Assembly: GCA_947644365.1 (NCBI GenBank)
Contig: CANRYZ010000001.1
Coordinates: forward strand, 1-64,000
DNA length: 64,000 nucleotides
From: an uncultured Oscillibacter sp.
GTDB lineage: Bacteria; Bacillota; Clostridia; Oscillospirales; Oscillospiraceae
Direction of reading: 5' to 3'
The number at the start of each line of letters is the position of its first letter. The first letter of the stretch is position 1. Shown piece by piece: positions 35,474 to 43,973 of this stretch. The notes below the pieces were generated by a model. That model was not told where the DNA came from, ran no database searches, and saw only the letters and a program-made list of their open reading frames with translations. The translations under genes and the position numbers were made by a program.

Positions 35474-36112
35474 ATGGCCTTTCGGCTGATTGATGTGGAA
35501 AAATGGGACAGAAAAGAGTATTATCTGCACTTCATGCGGGAAGTCGTCTGCACCTATTCCGTCAACGTGGAAATCGACGTCACACCCCTGCGGGAGCAGC
35601 GGCTGTACCCCGCCATGCTGTGGCTGCTGACAGATACTGTGAACGACTATGAGCAATTCCGCACACACCTCTCGCCCAATGGCCCGGGTATTTTTGACAG
35701 GATGCTGCCCAGCTACACAATTTTTAACAAGATCAGAGAGACCTTCTCCTCTATCTGGACGGAATTTTCTCCGGATTACGGGGAGTTTCTGCGGCGCTAT
35801 ACCGCTGATACCAAAGCCTATGAGAACGCCTCCGCCTTTTCTCCAAAGCCTGGAAAACCGGAGAACTGCTTTGATGTCTCCATGCTTCCCTGGCTTACCT
35901 TTACCGCTTTTAACATCAATGTTTATGATACGGGAAACTATCTGCTTCCGATCTTCACCATGGGAAAGTCCTTTGAGCGGAACGAAAAACTCCTTCTTCC
36001 GCTGTCCATTCAGGTACACCATGCTGTCTGCGACGGATACCATGTGTCAAAATTTGTGAATACCCTTCAGGAGAAAGCGGCGTCATTTTCTTTCCGGCCA
36101 AACGGGAAATGA
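35474..36112 (+). CDS. cat: Type A chloramphenicol O-acetyltransferase
   Basis: This trimeric enzyme inactivates chloramphenicol with acetyl-CoA. It has 212 residues, the normal size. The active-site signature QVHHAVCDGYHVSKFV near the C-terminus keeps the catalytic His. The N-terminal region (RKEYYLHFMREVVCTYSVNV) and WTEFSPDYGEFLRRYTAD also match CatA. The ATG is preceded by a weak GGTGGTGA. Base composition is visibly lower in GC than the flanking genes, which suggests later acquisition. No mobile element adjoins it. Related xenobiotic acetyltransferase-like proteins without resistance activity are a possible alternative. Confidence 0.88.
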   Translation: MAFRLIDVEKWDRKEYYLHFMREVVCTYSVNVEIDVTPLREQRLYPAMLWLLTDTVNDYEQFRTHLSPNGPGIFDRMLPSYTIFNKIRETFSSIWTEFSPDYGEFLRRYTADTKAYENASAFSPKPGKPENCFDVSMLPWLTFTAFNINVYDTGNYLLPIFTMGKSFERNEKLLLPLSIQVHHAVCDGYHVSKFVNTLQEKAASFSFRPNGK

Positions 36113-36247
36113 CGGCGGAAAACCGTCCGTTTTCAAGGGATGCAACTCAAAGTTTACACGGTTTTCTCCAAACGCAACAGGAAATCGCTGGCGTTGCGGC
36201 CTCCGCTCCGGTACGCTGGGAGCATCAAATACAAGGAGGACTTTCCC

Positions 36248-37144
36248 ATGGCATTTCCCGAAAATCTGCAATTCATCCGCGCCCAGGCCGGCGTCACCCA
36301 GGAGCAGCTGGCGGAACAGCTGGAGGTCTCCCGGCAGTCCGTCAGCAAGTGGGAGAGCGGCCAGAGCTTTCCCGAGATGGACACTCTGCTGCACATCTGC
36401 GACCTCTACGATGTGAATCTGGACACCCTGCTCCGGGGCAGCGTGGAGGAGAGCCGGGTGGAGGACACCGCCAAATACCACCAGTTTATGACCCGCTTCG
36501 CAAGGCGCATGGCCCTGGCCATCGGCGGCATCATCGCGGGCGTCGGTCTCTGCGCGCTGCTGGAGGCCCAGGGCCTGCCGGAGATGCTCATCGGCACCGT
36601 ACTGCTGCTGATTGTCACCGTGTGCGTCGTGGTCATTGTGGCCTCCGCCATTCAGCACGAAAACTTCTGCAAACGCTATCCGGTCATCGCCGACTTCTAC
36701 ACCCAGGAGGAGAAGGACGCCTATCACCAGAAATTTGTCTGGTACATCGCCGGCGGCGTAGGGGCCATCCTCTTTGCATTGGTTTTGATGTCATTGTTTT
36801 TCTACGCCTTCCCCGAGGGGGAGCCCTACGAGTCCTACGCCATGTGCCCCTTCCTCCTGATCGTGGCCGGAGCGGTGGGCGCTTTCGTCTACGCCGGAAT
36901 CAACGAGGAAAAATACAAGATCTGGAAGTACAACCGGGACAACAATCCCACCCCGGAGGCCAAGCGCCGCCTGAATCTCATCGGCACCGTACAGGCCGCC
37001 ATGATGATGGTGGTCACGGCCATTTACGTTGGATTGGGGCTCTCCCTGGGACTGTGGCGCACTACCTGGTGGCTCTTTGCCGTGGGCGGCATCCTCTGCA
37101 GCGTAGTATCCATTGTACTGGACCCCTACAAGGGGGAGGACTGA
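36248..37144 (+). CDS. XRE regulator with multi-pass membrane domain
   Basis: The 298-residue protein has an HTH at 1-65 (AGVTQEQLAEQLEVSRQSVS, then KWESGQSFPEMDTLLHICDL), a linker, and about six hydrophobic segments grouped in pairs (e.g. MALAIGGIIAGVGLCALLEA, then ILFALVLMSLFFYAF, then WLFAVGGILCSVVSIVL). This is a common clostridial architecture with unknown signal. The ATG has AAGGAGG; an in-frame extension of 36 codons upstream overlaps the cat 3' end region and is rejected. It ends at a strong terminator. Confidence 0.88.
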   Translation: MAFPENLQFIRAQAGVTQEQLAEQLEVSRQSVSKWESGQSFPEMDTLLHICDLYDVNLDTLLRGSVEESRVEDTAKYHQFMTRFARRMALAIGGIIAGVGLCALLEAQGLPEMLIGTVLLLIVTVCVVVIVASAIQHENFCKRYPVIADFYTQEEKDAYHQKFVWYIAGGVGAILFALVLMSLFFYAFPEGEPYESYAMCPFLLIVAGAVGAFVYAGINEEKYKIWKYNRDNNPTPEAKRRLNLIGTVQAAMMMVVTAIYVGLGLSLGLWRTTWWLFAVGGILCSVVSIVLDPYKGED

Positions 37145-37150
37145 ACCCCA

Positions 37151-37198
37151 GACAGAGAAGAGACCGGAAGCCACGCCGTCTCTTCTCTGTCTTTTTTC
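37151..37198 (+). terminator. Terminator after the XRE membrane protein
   Basis: gacagagaagagac pairs perfectly with gtctcttctctgtc, followed by a six-T run. It sits 7 bp after the stop codon. Confidence 0.93.
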
Positions 37199-37859
37199 AA
37201 ATCCAGCGGAAATTCTCCCGGCCCGCGCCCACCTCAAAGTGGTACTTTCCGATGCCCAGGTCAATGCCGGAGAAAGCGCCGTTATCGCAGGTCATGTTCA
37301 CCGTGTCTCCCCGGCCGGTGATCCGGAACGCCTGCTTATTCAGGGCCGTAGGGGCCAGCAGCACCGCCTCCACCCCTCGGGTAAACCACTCCGGCGCGGC
37401 GCCGTCGTAGGCGCTGATATCCTCCGCCCGCTTCGACCTGTGCGGAACCCCCTGGGACGCTCCGTAGCCCACCGCGATGATGCCGGCAAGCCGTTCGCCG
37501 CCCGTCAGGCCGGCGCTTCTCCGGACGTTGTTCCTGCTGTAGGTTCCTCCCACCCACCAGGTATTCAGGCCCAGCGTCTGGGCGTAGAGCATAACGTCGC
37601 AGCCGCAGTAGCCCAGCTTCTCATCCTCCCCGGCGCTCCCCGCCAGAACGATGTAATTTTGGACGCCCCGGGCCAGGACCAGCCTGAAAACCGCCTGAAA
37701 CGCCTGAGCGTCCCCCGTCACCAGCTTCATCTTCAGGCCGTATTGTGCATTGCTGCCGGCGATCCGCGCCTCCAGCTGCGACACGGTCTCCGGAGAGAGC
37801 GCCCGGTCTGTGTACCTGCGTACCGTATGCCTGGTCTCCATGGCCTCTGTGATCGTCAT
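37197..37859 (-). CDS. Nitroreductase-family flavoprotein
   Basis: The 220-residue protein is of the nitroreductase/NADH-oxidase fold, likely FMN-dependent. It begins ITEAMETRHTVRRYTDRAL, where the RHTVRRYTDR block binds the FMN phosphate. GYCGCDVMLYAQTLGLNTWW and a C-terminal region (GIDLGIGKYHFEVGAG) also fit. The start follows TTAGGAGGACC. It is a single-gene unit with its own promoter at 37901-37929. The substrate is unknown. Confidence 0.88.
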   Translation of the reverse strand: MTITEAMETRHTVRRYTDRALSPETVSQLEARIAGSNAQYGLKMKLVTGDAQAFQAVFRLVLARGVQNYIVLAGSAGEDEKLGYCGCDVMLYAQTLGLNTWWVGGTYSRNNVRRSAGLTGGERLAGIIAVGYGASQGVPHRSKRAEDISAYDGAAPEWFTRGVEAVLLAPTALNKQAFRITGRGDTVNMTCDNGAFSGIDLGIGKYHFEVGAGRENFRWI

Positions 37860-37900
37860 CAGCGGTCCTCCTAAAATTATAATATTGTGTAATTGTACTG

Positions 37901-37929
37901 AGTATAGCACAGGCGGCCATCCGGCACAA
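37901..37929 (-). promoter_or_regulatory. Nitroreductase promoter
   Basis: On the minus strand: TTGTGC (37924-37929), 17-bp spacer, TATACT (37901-37906). Confidence 0.7.
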
Positions 37930-37987
37930 GGCCCTTTCCCAGACCGCCGTCCCTGCAAGCCAGGGCAGAAAATGGGCATTTTCCCTC

Positions 37988-38016
37988 TTGCATTTCTCCG
38001 GCTTCTATGGTATAAG
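37988..38016 (+). promoter_or_regulatory. Promoter of the Phe T-box operon
   Basis: TTGCAT (37988-37993), 17-bp spacer, TATAAG (38011-38016), placing the transcript start just before the T-box stem I. Confidence 0.6.
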
Positions 38017-38034
38017 TGGTACTTGAAATCAGCA

Positions 38035-38258
38035 ATGAACGGGAAAATAACGGATTTCGCAGCGCCTCAGAGAGGACTGGCCGCCGGCTGAGAGCCGGTC
38101 CGCGCCGCGCCGTTTGGTTCGCCCGGGAGCCGCCGTGGAGACACGGCCGGAGGCCCACCGTTACAGGGGTCAGAGCGCGCGCCGTCTGGCGCGAATCCGG
38201 GTGGTACCGCGGAGGGTGATGCCTTTCGTCCCAGGTCGTGGGACGAAGGGTCTTTTTT
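38035..38258 (+). ncRNA. T-box riboswitch, Phe specifier
   Basis: A full T-box leader. The conserved agagaggactgg and ggctgagagccggt arm occurs at 38070-38100. The specifier codon TTC (38118-38120) is followed by gcccgggag. The antiterminator box ggtggtaccgcgg lies at 38200-38212. An intrinsic terminator follows (stem 38222-38250, T run to 38258). The codon position was fixed by aligning it with the Met T-box at 47757-48028, where ATG sits the same distance from GGAG. It senses uncharged tRNA-Phe, which matches pheS and pheT downstream. Confidence 0.95.
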
Positions 38259-38302
38259 ATGCCCGGCGCGGTCCGCAATATCTCAGAAAGAAGGTAATCC
38301 GT

Positions 38303-39169
38303 TTGCGTCTCCTATGGAAGAAGGCCGTTTCAGCGCTCCTGGCTCTCGCGCTCTTTCTCTCCCTGACGGCCTGCCAGTCCTCCGCAGCCGCGGAGGACCC
38401 CTATGCCGGCAAAAAACTGCCCGTTTTGATGTACCACCACGTGGTGGAGGACGGACAGGAGTGCAACGACATGACCGTTACCGTCTCCCGCCTGCGGGAG
38501 GACCTCCAGTGGCTCAGGGACAACGGCTACACCACCGTCCTTCCCCGGGAGCTGGCCGCCGGGGAGCCCCTGCCGAAAAAGCCCGTCCTCATCACCTTTG
38601 ACGACGGCTACCGCAGCAATTATGACCTGGCCTTCCCTCTCTTTCAGGAATTTGAGGCCAAAGTGGTCATCTCCGTCATGGTCTTTATGCAGGACAACGG
38701 CGTAAGCTCCTTTCTCAGCTGGGAGATGTGCCGGGAGATGTCCGAGACCGGCCTCATTGAGATCGGCTCCCACGCCTACGCCCTTCACAATCTCGACGGC
38801 CGGGGCGGAAACTTTACCCCCGGCGGCGTCAACGGCGTGCAGCGAAAGCCGGAGGAGAGCGACGAGGAGTTTCAGGTCCGGGTGCTGGACGACATTCAGA
38901 AGAGCTATGACCTGATCGAAGAAAACGTCGGCGCGGCTCCCTCCTTTTTCGCGTATCCCTTCGGCCTCACAGAGCCGGACGCCAACGAGCTGATCCGGGA
39001 GCTCTTTCCGGTCACTGTGGTCACTCTGACCGGCACGGCAGACCTCTCCGGCGGCCTCTATGACCTGCCCCGGTACACCGTGACCATGGGCAAAAGCCTG
39101 GAGAGTATCCTGGATCCGCCGCTGAAAACGGTAGTCAAGGCCAAGATCAAGGAGCTTCTGGGGATGTAG
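38303..39169 (+). CDS. Polysaccharide deacetylase lipoprotein (NodB domain)
   Basis: The 288-residue lipoprotein starts at a TTG with AGAAGG upstream (MRLLWKKAVSALLALALFLS, lipobox LTAC, Cys24). A longer frame runs back through the T-box and is rejected. The NodB-type deacetylase domain has the metal/catalytic motif ITFDDGYRSNYD (D100, D101), IGSHAYALH (His pair) and FFAYPFG. It should remove acetyl groups from N-acetylated glycans such as peptidoglycan outside the membrane. It is the first gene after a Phe T-box and runs into pheS 46 bp later with no promoter or terminator between, so it appears to be under tRNA-Phe control. Confidence 0.9.
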   Translation: MRLLWKKAVSALLALALFLSLTACQSSAAAEDPYAGKKLPVLMYHHVVEDGQECNDMTVTVSRLREDLQWLRDNGYTTVLPRELAAGEPLPKKPVLITFDDGYRSNYDLAFPLFQEFEAKVVISVMVFMQDNGVSSFLSWEMCREMSETGLIEIGSHAYALHNLDGRGGNFTPGGVNGVQRKPEESDEEFQVRVLDDIQKSYDLIEENVGAAPSFFAYPFGLTEPDANELIRELFPVTVVTLTGTADLSGGLYDLPRYTVTMGKSLESILDPPLKTVVKAKIKELLGM

Positions 39170-39215
39170 CCCCATCCACCGTCAACCCACATCCAAGTAA
39201 AGGAGTTAAACGCAT

Positions 39216-40241
39216 ATGAAAGCACAACTGGAAGCCATTCGCAAGGGCGCGCTGGAGGCCATCGCCGAAACTCAGGCCATGGCGGACCTGGAGGCCCTCC
39301 GGGTAAAATACCTGGGCAAGAAGGGCGAGCTCACCGCCGTCCTCAAGCAGATGGGCAAGCTCTCCGCCGAGGAGCGCCCCGCCATGGGCCAGATGGCCAA
39401 CGACGTTCGCGCCCGGCTGGAGGAGGCCATTGAGGCCCAGTCCGCCGCCCTCTCCCAGAAGGCCCTGGAGGCCAGATTGAAGCTGGAGACCGTGGACGTC
39501 ACCATCCCCGGCAAAAAGCCCCTCCAGGGTCACAAGCACCCCATGTACTCCGTGCTGGACGAGATGAAGGAGATCTTCCTGAACATGGGCTTCGAGATCA
39601 TGGACGGCCCGGAGATCGAGCAGGCGGACTACAACTTCACCAAGCTCAACGCCCCGGAGAACCACCCCTCCCGGGACTGGACCGACACCTTCTATTTAAA
39701 GGAGGACTCCTCGGTTCTGCTGCGGTCTCAGACCTCCCCCATGCAGATTCGGGCCATGGAGACCTACGGCGTGCCCATCCGCATGATCTCCGCCGGGCGG
39801 GTCTACCGCAAGGACGAGGTGGACGCCACCCACTCCCCCATGTTCCACCAGATCGAGGGTCTGGTGGTGGACAAGGGCATCACCATGGCGGACCTCAAGG
39901 GGACTCTGAACGCCGTCATCCGGGAGATCTACGGCCCGGAGACCGTCACCCGCTTTCGCCCCCACCACTTCCCCTTCACCGAACCCAGCTGCGAGGTGGA
40001 CATCCAGTGCTACAAGTGCGGCGGCAAGGGCTGCCCCACCTGCAAGGGCGAGGGCTGGATCGAAATTCTGGGCGCCGGCATGGTCCACCCCAAGGTGCTG
40101 CGGGGCTGCGGCATCGACCCGGAGGTGTACTCCGGCTTCGCCTTCGGCATGGGCCTGGAGCGCCTGGCCCTGGGCCAGTACAAGATCAGCGATATGCGTC
40201 TGATCTTCGAAAACGACATCCGCTTCCTGGAGCAATTCTGA
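39216..40241 (+). CDS. pheS: Phenylalanyl-tRNA synthetase alpha subunit
   Basis: This is the catalytic subunit of the alpha2-beta2 enzyme that charges tRNA-Phe. It has 341 residues. An N-terminal coiled coil (1-85) precedes the class II core: PMFHQIEGLVVD (motif 2 region), FPFTEPSCEVDI and GFAFGMGLERLAL (motif 3). A Cys-rich insertion, CYKCGGKGCPTCKGEGW, resembles a small zinc knuckle found in many clostridial PheS proteins. AAAGGAG precedes the ATG. The operon is controlled by the Phe T-box. Confidence 0.97.
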   Translation: MKAQLEAIRKGALEAIAETQAMADLEALRVKYLGKKGELTAVLKQMGKLSAEERPAMGQMANDVRARLEEAIEAQSAALSQKALEARLKLETVDVTIPGKKPLQGHKHPMYSVLDEMKEIFLNMGFEIMDGPEIEQADYNFTKLNAPENHPSRDWTDTFYLKEDSSVLLRSQTSPMQIRAMETYGVPIRMISAGRVYRKDEVDATHSPMFHQIEGLVVDKGITMADLKGTLNAVIREIYGPETVTRFRPHHFPFTEPSCEVDIQCYKCGGKGCPTCKGEGWIEILGAGMVHPKVLRGCGIDPEVYSGFAFGMGLERLALGQYKISDMRLIFENDIRFLEQF

Positions 40242-40265
40242 AATGAATGAGAGGGACCTGATACG

Positions 40266-40622
40266 ATGGATTATGTAATGACCTTCACCTATAAAAACGA
40301 AGCAGGCCTCGTGCTCCAGGCCAGTGATGAACGGGTCATGGCCCTGGGCGAGAAACTGGAGGCCGCCTGCCCAGAGGCCTATATGAACGGCTACAACTGG
40401 GAGGCCCTGCTCCGATATTACCTGGAGAAAAACGCACCGGACATCCTGGAGGGCCTGGACCCAGACCCGGAGGCGGACACCTACGCGGCCCACTGGCCCC
40501 TGACCCCGGAGAACGAGGCCAAGGCCAAGCGCTTCGAGGAAATCATCCGCTCTCTGGTAGAGGATGAGACGTCCCTCTGCCGCTTCGTTCAGGAACACGG
40601 CGAAGAAATCGAATGGGACTGA
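40266..40622 (+). CDS. Imm51-like immunity-family protein
   Basis: The 118-residue acidic cytoplasmic protein contains YMNGYNWEALLRYYLEKN and ILEGLDPDPEADTY, which I recognise as the pattern of the Imm51 immunity-protein family; the C-terminal FVQEHGEEIEWD also fits. Imm51 proteins neutralise polymorphic-toxin effectors in some systems, but many stand alone as housekeeping-looking genes. It sits 24 bp after pheS and 34 bp before pheT, so it is co-transcribed and T-box controlled. No toxin gene is in view. The family call rests on memory of the motif. Confidence 0.6.
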   Translation: MDYVMTFTYKNEAGLVLQASDERVMALGEKLEAACPEAYMNGYNWEALLRYYLEKNAPDILEGLDPDPEADTYAAHWPLTPENEAKAKRFEEIIRSLVEDETSLCRFVQEHGEEIEWD

Positions 40623-40656
40623 CCGTCCGCTTATATATAAAGAGGAGTTTTGAACT

Positions 40657-43350
40657 ATGAAACTATCCCGTAAATGGTTACAAGAATTTGTGGATGTAGG
40701 CCCTGTGAACGACCGGGACTTTGCCGAGGCCATGACGCTCTCCGGCTCCAAGGTGGAAGTCACCGAGGACCTGGGCGCCGAGATCTCCAACATCGTGGCG
40801 GGCCGCATCCAGTCTATGGAGCGTCACCCCGACAGCGACCACATGTGGGTCTGCCAGGTGGACGTCGGGGCGGACGAGCCCGTGCAGATCGTCACCGGCG
40901 CGTGGAACATCCACATCGGCGACCTGGTGCCGGTGGCCAAGCACAACTCCACCCTCCCCGGCGGCAAAAAAATCACCCGGGGCAAGCTGCGGGGCGTGCT
41001 GTCCGACGGCATGATGTGCGGCCTCTATGAGCTGGGCCTGGACGAGCGGGACTTCCCCTACGCCGCCGTCACCGCCGCGGCCCTGCTGAATGACTACCAC
41101 CCCATTGACCCGGCCAAGCCCTCCATTCCGGCGGGCGTCACCCCCGGATATAAAATCTACGGCTCCGTCAAGGCCGCCTTTGTCACCAAGGTGGAATCCC
41201 TGGGCAAGGGGCAGTTCGCCGTAAGCTGCGACAGCGGCGGGACCTGCCACACCATCACCACCGGCCTCTCCAACATCCACGAGCACGACATCCTGGCCCT
41301 GGACACGAAGACGGAGCGCATCTGCACCCTGGCGGACCTCCACGCCGAGCAGCGGGAGTTCCCCCACTGCATCCCCGACGGCATCTTCATCCTCCAGGAG
41401 GACTGCCGGCCCGGCGACGACATCAAGCCCGTCATCGGCGCGGACGACCACGTGGTGGAGTTTGAGATCACCCCCAACCGGCCGGACTGCCTCAGCGTCA
41501 TCGGCCTGGCCCGGGAGGCCGCCGTCACCTTCCAGAAGCCCCTGACCCTCCACGACCCCGTGGTGAAGGGCGGGGCGGAAGGGGCCCTCCCCGACCTCCT
41601 GGACGTGGAGACCCCCGACCCGGACCTCTGTCCCCGGTACACCGCCCGGATGGTGCGGAACGTAAAGATCGCTCCCTCCCCCAAGTGGATGCGGGAGCGG
41701 CTGCGGGCCAACGGCGTGCGGCCCATCAACAACATCGTGGACATCACCAACTACGTCATGCTGGAGTACGGCCAGCCCATGCACGCCTTTGACTACCGCT
41801 ATGTGAAGGGCGGAAAGATCGTGGTCCGCCGGGCCAGGGACGGCGAGACCCTCACCACCCTGGACAACAACCTCCGCAGCCTGACCTCCGATATGCTGGT
41901 CATCGCCGACGACACCCGGGCCGTGGGTCTGGCGGGCGTCATGGGCGGGCTGAACAGCGAGATCGTGGCGGATACCGCCGACGTGGTCTTCGAGTCCGCC
42001 AACTTTGACGGTGCCTGCATCCGCAAAACCGCCCTGGCCCTGGGCATGCGCACCGAGGCCTCCGCCAAGTTTGAGAAGGGCCTGGACATCCTGAACACCC
42101 TCCCCGCCGTCAACCGGGCCTGTGAGCTGGTGGAGCTGCTGGGGGCCGGCGAGGTGGTGGACGGCGTCATCGACATCTTAAACTATGTCCCCCAGCCCGT
42201 CACCGTAAAATTCGAGCCCGCCAAGATGAACCGGTTCCTGGGGGTGGAGGTCCCCGAGGAGCAGCAGCGCCGGACGCTGCTGGACCTGGGCTTCGGATTT
42301 GAGGGCGACGTCATCACCGTTCCCTCCTGGCGCTCCGATGTGGAGCACTGGTCCGACATCGCCGAGGAGGTGGCCCGGTTCTATGGCTACAACAAGATCC
42401 CCGACACCCTCTCCTCCGGCCTGAACGAGCGCCGGGGCTGGAATGCCGCCCAGCAGGCGGAGAACACCATGGGCGCCCTGTGCCGGGCGGCGGGGTACAG
42501 CGAGATCATCACCTACTCCTTCATCAGTCCCGCCTACTACGACAAGATCGACCTGCCGGCGGACTCCCCCCTCCGGAGCTCCATGAAGATTCTCAACCCC
42601 CTGGGGGAGGACACCTCCATCATGCGCACCACCACCCTGCCCTCCATGCTGGAGATCCTGAGCCGGAATTACAACTACCGCAACAAGTCCGTCCGTCTCT
42701 ATGAGCTGGGCCGCACCTACTTCGCCAAGAACGACGGCTCCGGCATGGCCGACGAGCCCAAGGTCCTCTCCCTGGGGGCCTACGGCGGCGGCATGGACTT
42801 CTTCGCCCTGAAAGGCGCGGTGGAGACCGTGCTGGAGGGCCTCCGGATCACCGGCGTGCGGTATGAGGCGGAGCGGGAGAACCCCTCCTACCACCCCGGC
42901 CGGTGCGCCAGAATCTGCCGCGGCGACACGACGCTGGGCGTCCTGGGCCAGATCCACCCCCATGTGGCGGACAACTACGGCGTGGACTGCGAGCTGTTCG
43001 CCGCGGAGCTCCGTCTGGACGCCCTGTGCCAGTGCGCCGGCTGCAAGCCGCTGTACTGCCCCCTGCCCAAGTTTCCCGCCGTCACCCGGGACATCTCCCT
43101 GCTGTGCGGCCGCGGCATTCCTGTGGCTGCGCTGGAGGACTGCATCCGCCGGGGCGCCAAGGGCCTCTTAAAGCACGTGTCTCTCTTTGACATCTACACC
43201 GGTCCCGGCGTTCCCGAGGACAAAAAGAGCGTGGCTTTCAGCCTGGAGCTCCGGGCCGACGACCGCAGCCTCACCGCCGAGGAGGCGGACGAGGATGTGA
43301 AGAGCATTCTGGAGCTTCTCAAGACCGAGCTGGACGCCGTCCTGCGCTGA
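40657..43350 (+). CDS. pheT: Phenylalanyl-tRNA synthetase beta subunit, enlarged
   Basis: The beta subunit carries the tRNA-binding, B3/B4 editing, B5 and anticodon-binding domains. It has 897 residues against about 800 in typical bacteria. The extra length is an insertion of roughly 110 residues at about 128-236, between the EMAP-like tRNA-binding motif (RGVLSDGMMC) and the HCIPDGIFILQEDC segment where the family normally continues. The rest is regular: ITPNRPDCLS, the B3/B4 region near TARMVRNVKIAPSPKW, and the ferredoxin-like C-terminus (CPLPKFPAVTRDISLL). AAAGAGGAG precedes the ATG. Confidence 0.96.
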   Translation: MKLSRKWLQEFVDVGPVNDRDFAEAMTLSGSKVEVTEDLGAEISNIVAGRIQSMERHPDSDHMWVCQVDVGADEPVQIVTGAWNIHIGDLVPVAKHNSTLPGGKKITRGKLRGVLSDGMMCGLYELGLDERDFPYAAVTAAALLNDYHPIDPAKPSIPAGVTPGYKIYGSVKAAFVTKVESLGKGQFAVSCDSGGTCHTITTGLSNIHEHDILALDTKTERICTLADLHAEQREFPHCIPDGIFILQEDCRPGDDIKPVIGADDHVVEFEITPNRPDCLSVIGLAREAAVTFQKPLTLHDPVVKGGAEGALPDLLDVETPDPDLCPRYTARMVRNVKIAPSPKWMRERLRANGVRPINNIVDITNYVMLEYGQPMHAFDYRYVKGGKIVVRRARDGETLTTLDNNLRSLTSDMLVIADDTRAVGLAGVMGGLNSEIVADTADVVFESANFDGACIRKTALALGMRTEASAKFEKGLDILNTLPAVNRACELVELLGAGEVVDGVIDILNYVPQPVTVKFEPAKMNRFLGVEVPEEQQRRTLLDLGFGFEGDVITVPSWRSDVEHWSDIAEEVARFYGYNKIPDTLSSGLNERRGWNAAQQAENTMGALCRAAGYSEIITYSFISPAYYDKIDLPADSPLRSSMKILNPLGEDTSIMRTTTLPSMLEILSRNYNYRNKSVRLYELGRTYFAKNDGSGMADEPKVLSLGAYGGGMDFFALKGAVETVLEGLRITGVRYEAERENPSYHPGRCARICRGDTTLGVLGQIHPHVADNYGVDCELFAAELRLDALCQCAGCKPLYCPLPKFPAVTRDISLLCGRGIPVAALEDCIRRGAKGLLKHVSLFDIYTGPGVPEDKKSVAFSLELRADDRSLTAEEADEDVKSILELLKTELDAVLR

Positions 43351-43358
43351 GAAGATGC

Positions 43359-43394
43359 CCGTCCCTGCCGGAAACCGGCTTCCGGCAGGGACGG
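43359..43394 (+). terminator. Strong hairpin after pheT
   Basis: A perfect 15-bp stem (ccgtccctgccggaa and its complement) with a 6-nt loop follows the pheT stop by 8 bp. The tail is agtaaaaatctttt rather than a clean T run, so termination efficiency is uncertain. Confidence 0.65.
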
Positions 43395-43429
43395 AGTAAA
43401 AATCTTTTCTAAATTTCCGGCAGAAAGCC

Positions 43430-43458
43430 TTTACAGTTTTTCAAAAAAAGTGTATACT
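43430..43458 (+). promoter_or_regulatory. Promoter of ireB
   Basis: TTTACA (43430-43435), 17-bp spacer, TATACT (43453-43458), 51 bp before the ATG. Confidence 0.75.
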
Positions 43459-43509
43459 AAATCTCGATAGCGGAAATTTCCCCGTAAGAGAAAGAAAGGT
43501 GGTGTCTGC

Positions 43510-43755
43510 ATGGACGACTATACCCGGAAATTCAGCATCGCGATGGACAAGGACGAGGAGATCTACCATATCCTGTCCACCGTCTATCGGGCCCTGGAGG
43601 AAAAGGGCTACAACCCTATCAACCAGATCGTGGGGTATATCCTGTCCGAGGACCCCACCTATATTACCAACCACAACAACGCCCGCACTCTGATCCGCAA
43701 AATCGACCGGGACGAATTGCTGCAAGTTCTGGTTCGGAAGTACCTGAATCAGTAA
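43510..43755 (+). CDS. ireB: IreB regulatory phosphoprotein (UPF0297)
   Basis: This 81-residue protein is a small phosphorylated regulator acting downstream of the PASTA Ser/Thr kinase (IreK/PrkC) in Enterococcus. The sequence [20 protein letters not shown], then [20 protein letters not shown], is diagnostic. It is usually beside ruvX and a DUF1292 gene, which are absent here. It has its own promoter and AAAGGTGG RBS. No PASTA kinase is in the window, but an FHA-domain SEDS protein at 53970-55790 could belong to the same signalling theme. Confidence 0.95.
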   Translation: MDDYTRKFSIAMDKDEEIYHILSTVYRALEEKGYNPINQIVGYILSEDPTYITNHNNARTLIRKIDRDELLQVLVRKYLNQ

Positions 43756-43791
43756 CAAAAGTAACAAAGATTACAATCTCGTAAAATTTTT

Positions 43792-43849
43792 TCCGCGGAA
43801 TTTTTCATGTCACAAACCTGTTGATTTGAAGAATTCCGCGGATTTTTGT
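43792..43849 (+). terminator. Probable terminator after ireB
   Basis: tccgcggaatt and aattccgcgga form an 11-bp perfect stem with a 29-nt loop and are followed by TTTTTG. The long loop lowers confidence. Confidence 0.5.
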
Positions 43850-43914
43850 GCACTTATTGTCGGCGTTTATCGGATTTTAAGGGAGATTTCCGCTAAAATT
43901 CTCCCGTCGTTTCA

Positions 43915-43943
43915 TTGACAAAGAGGGAAAATCATGTTACAAT
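43915..43943 (+). promoter_or_regulatory. Promoter of the 99-aa protein gene
   Basis: TTGACA (43915-43920), 17-bp spacer, TACAAT (43938-43943), 30 bp before the ATG: near consensus. Confidence 0.85.
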
Positions 43944-43973
43944 TTGGTTACAAAATTTCAAAGGAGTGTTTTG

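Noticed and set aside
38111..38125. ggttcg resembling a tRNA T-loop
   Set aside because: It lies in the specifier region of the Phe T-box; there is no acceptor or anticodon arm of a tRNA gene.
38114..38302. N-terminal extension of the deacetylase from an upstream ATG-type frame
   Set aside because: The extension would be translated from the T-box and terminator RNA. The TTG at 38303 has its own RBS and begins a perfect lipoprotein signal.
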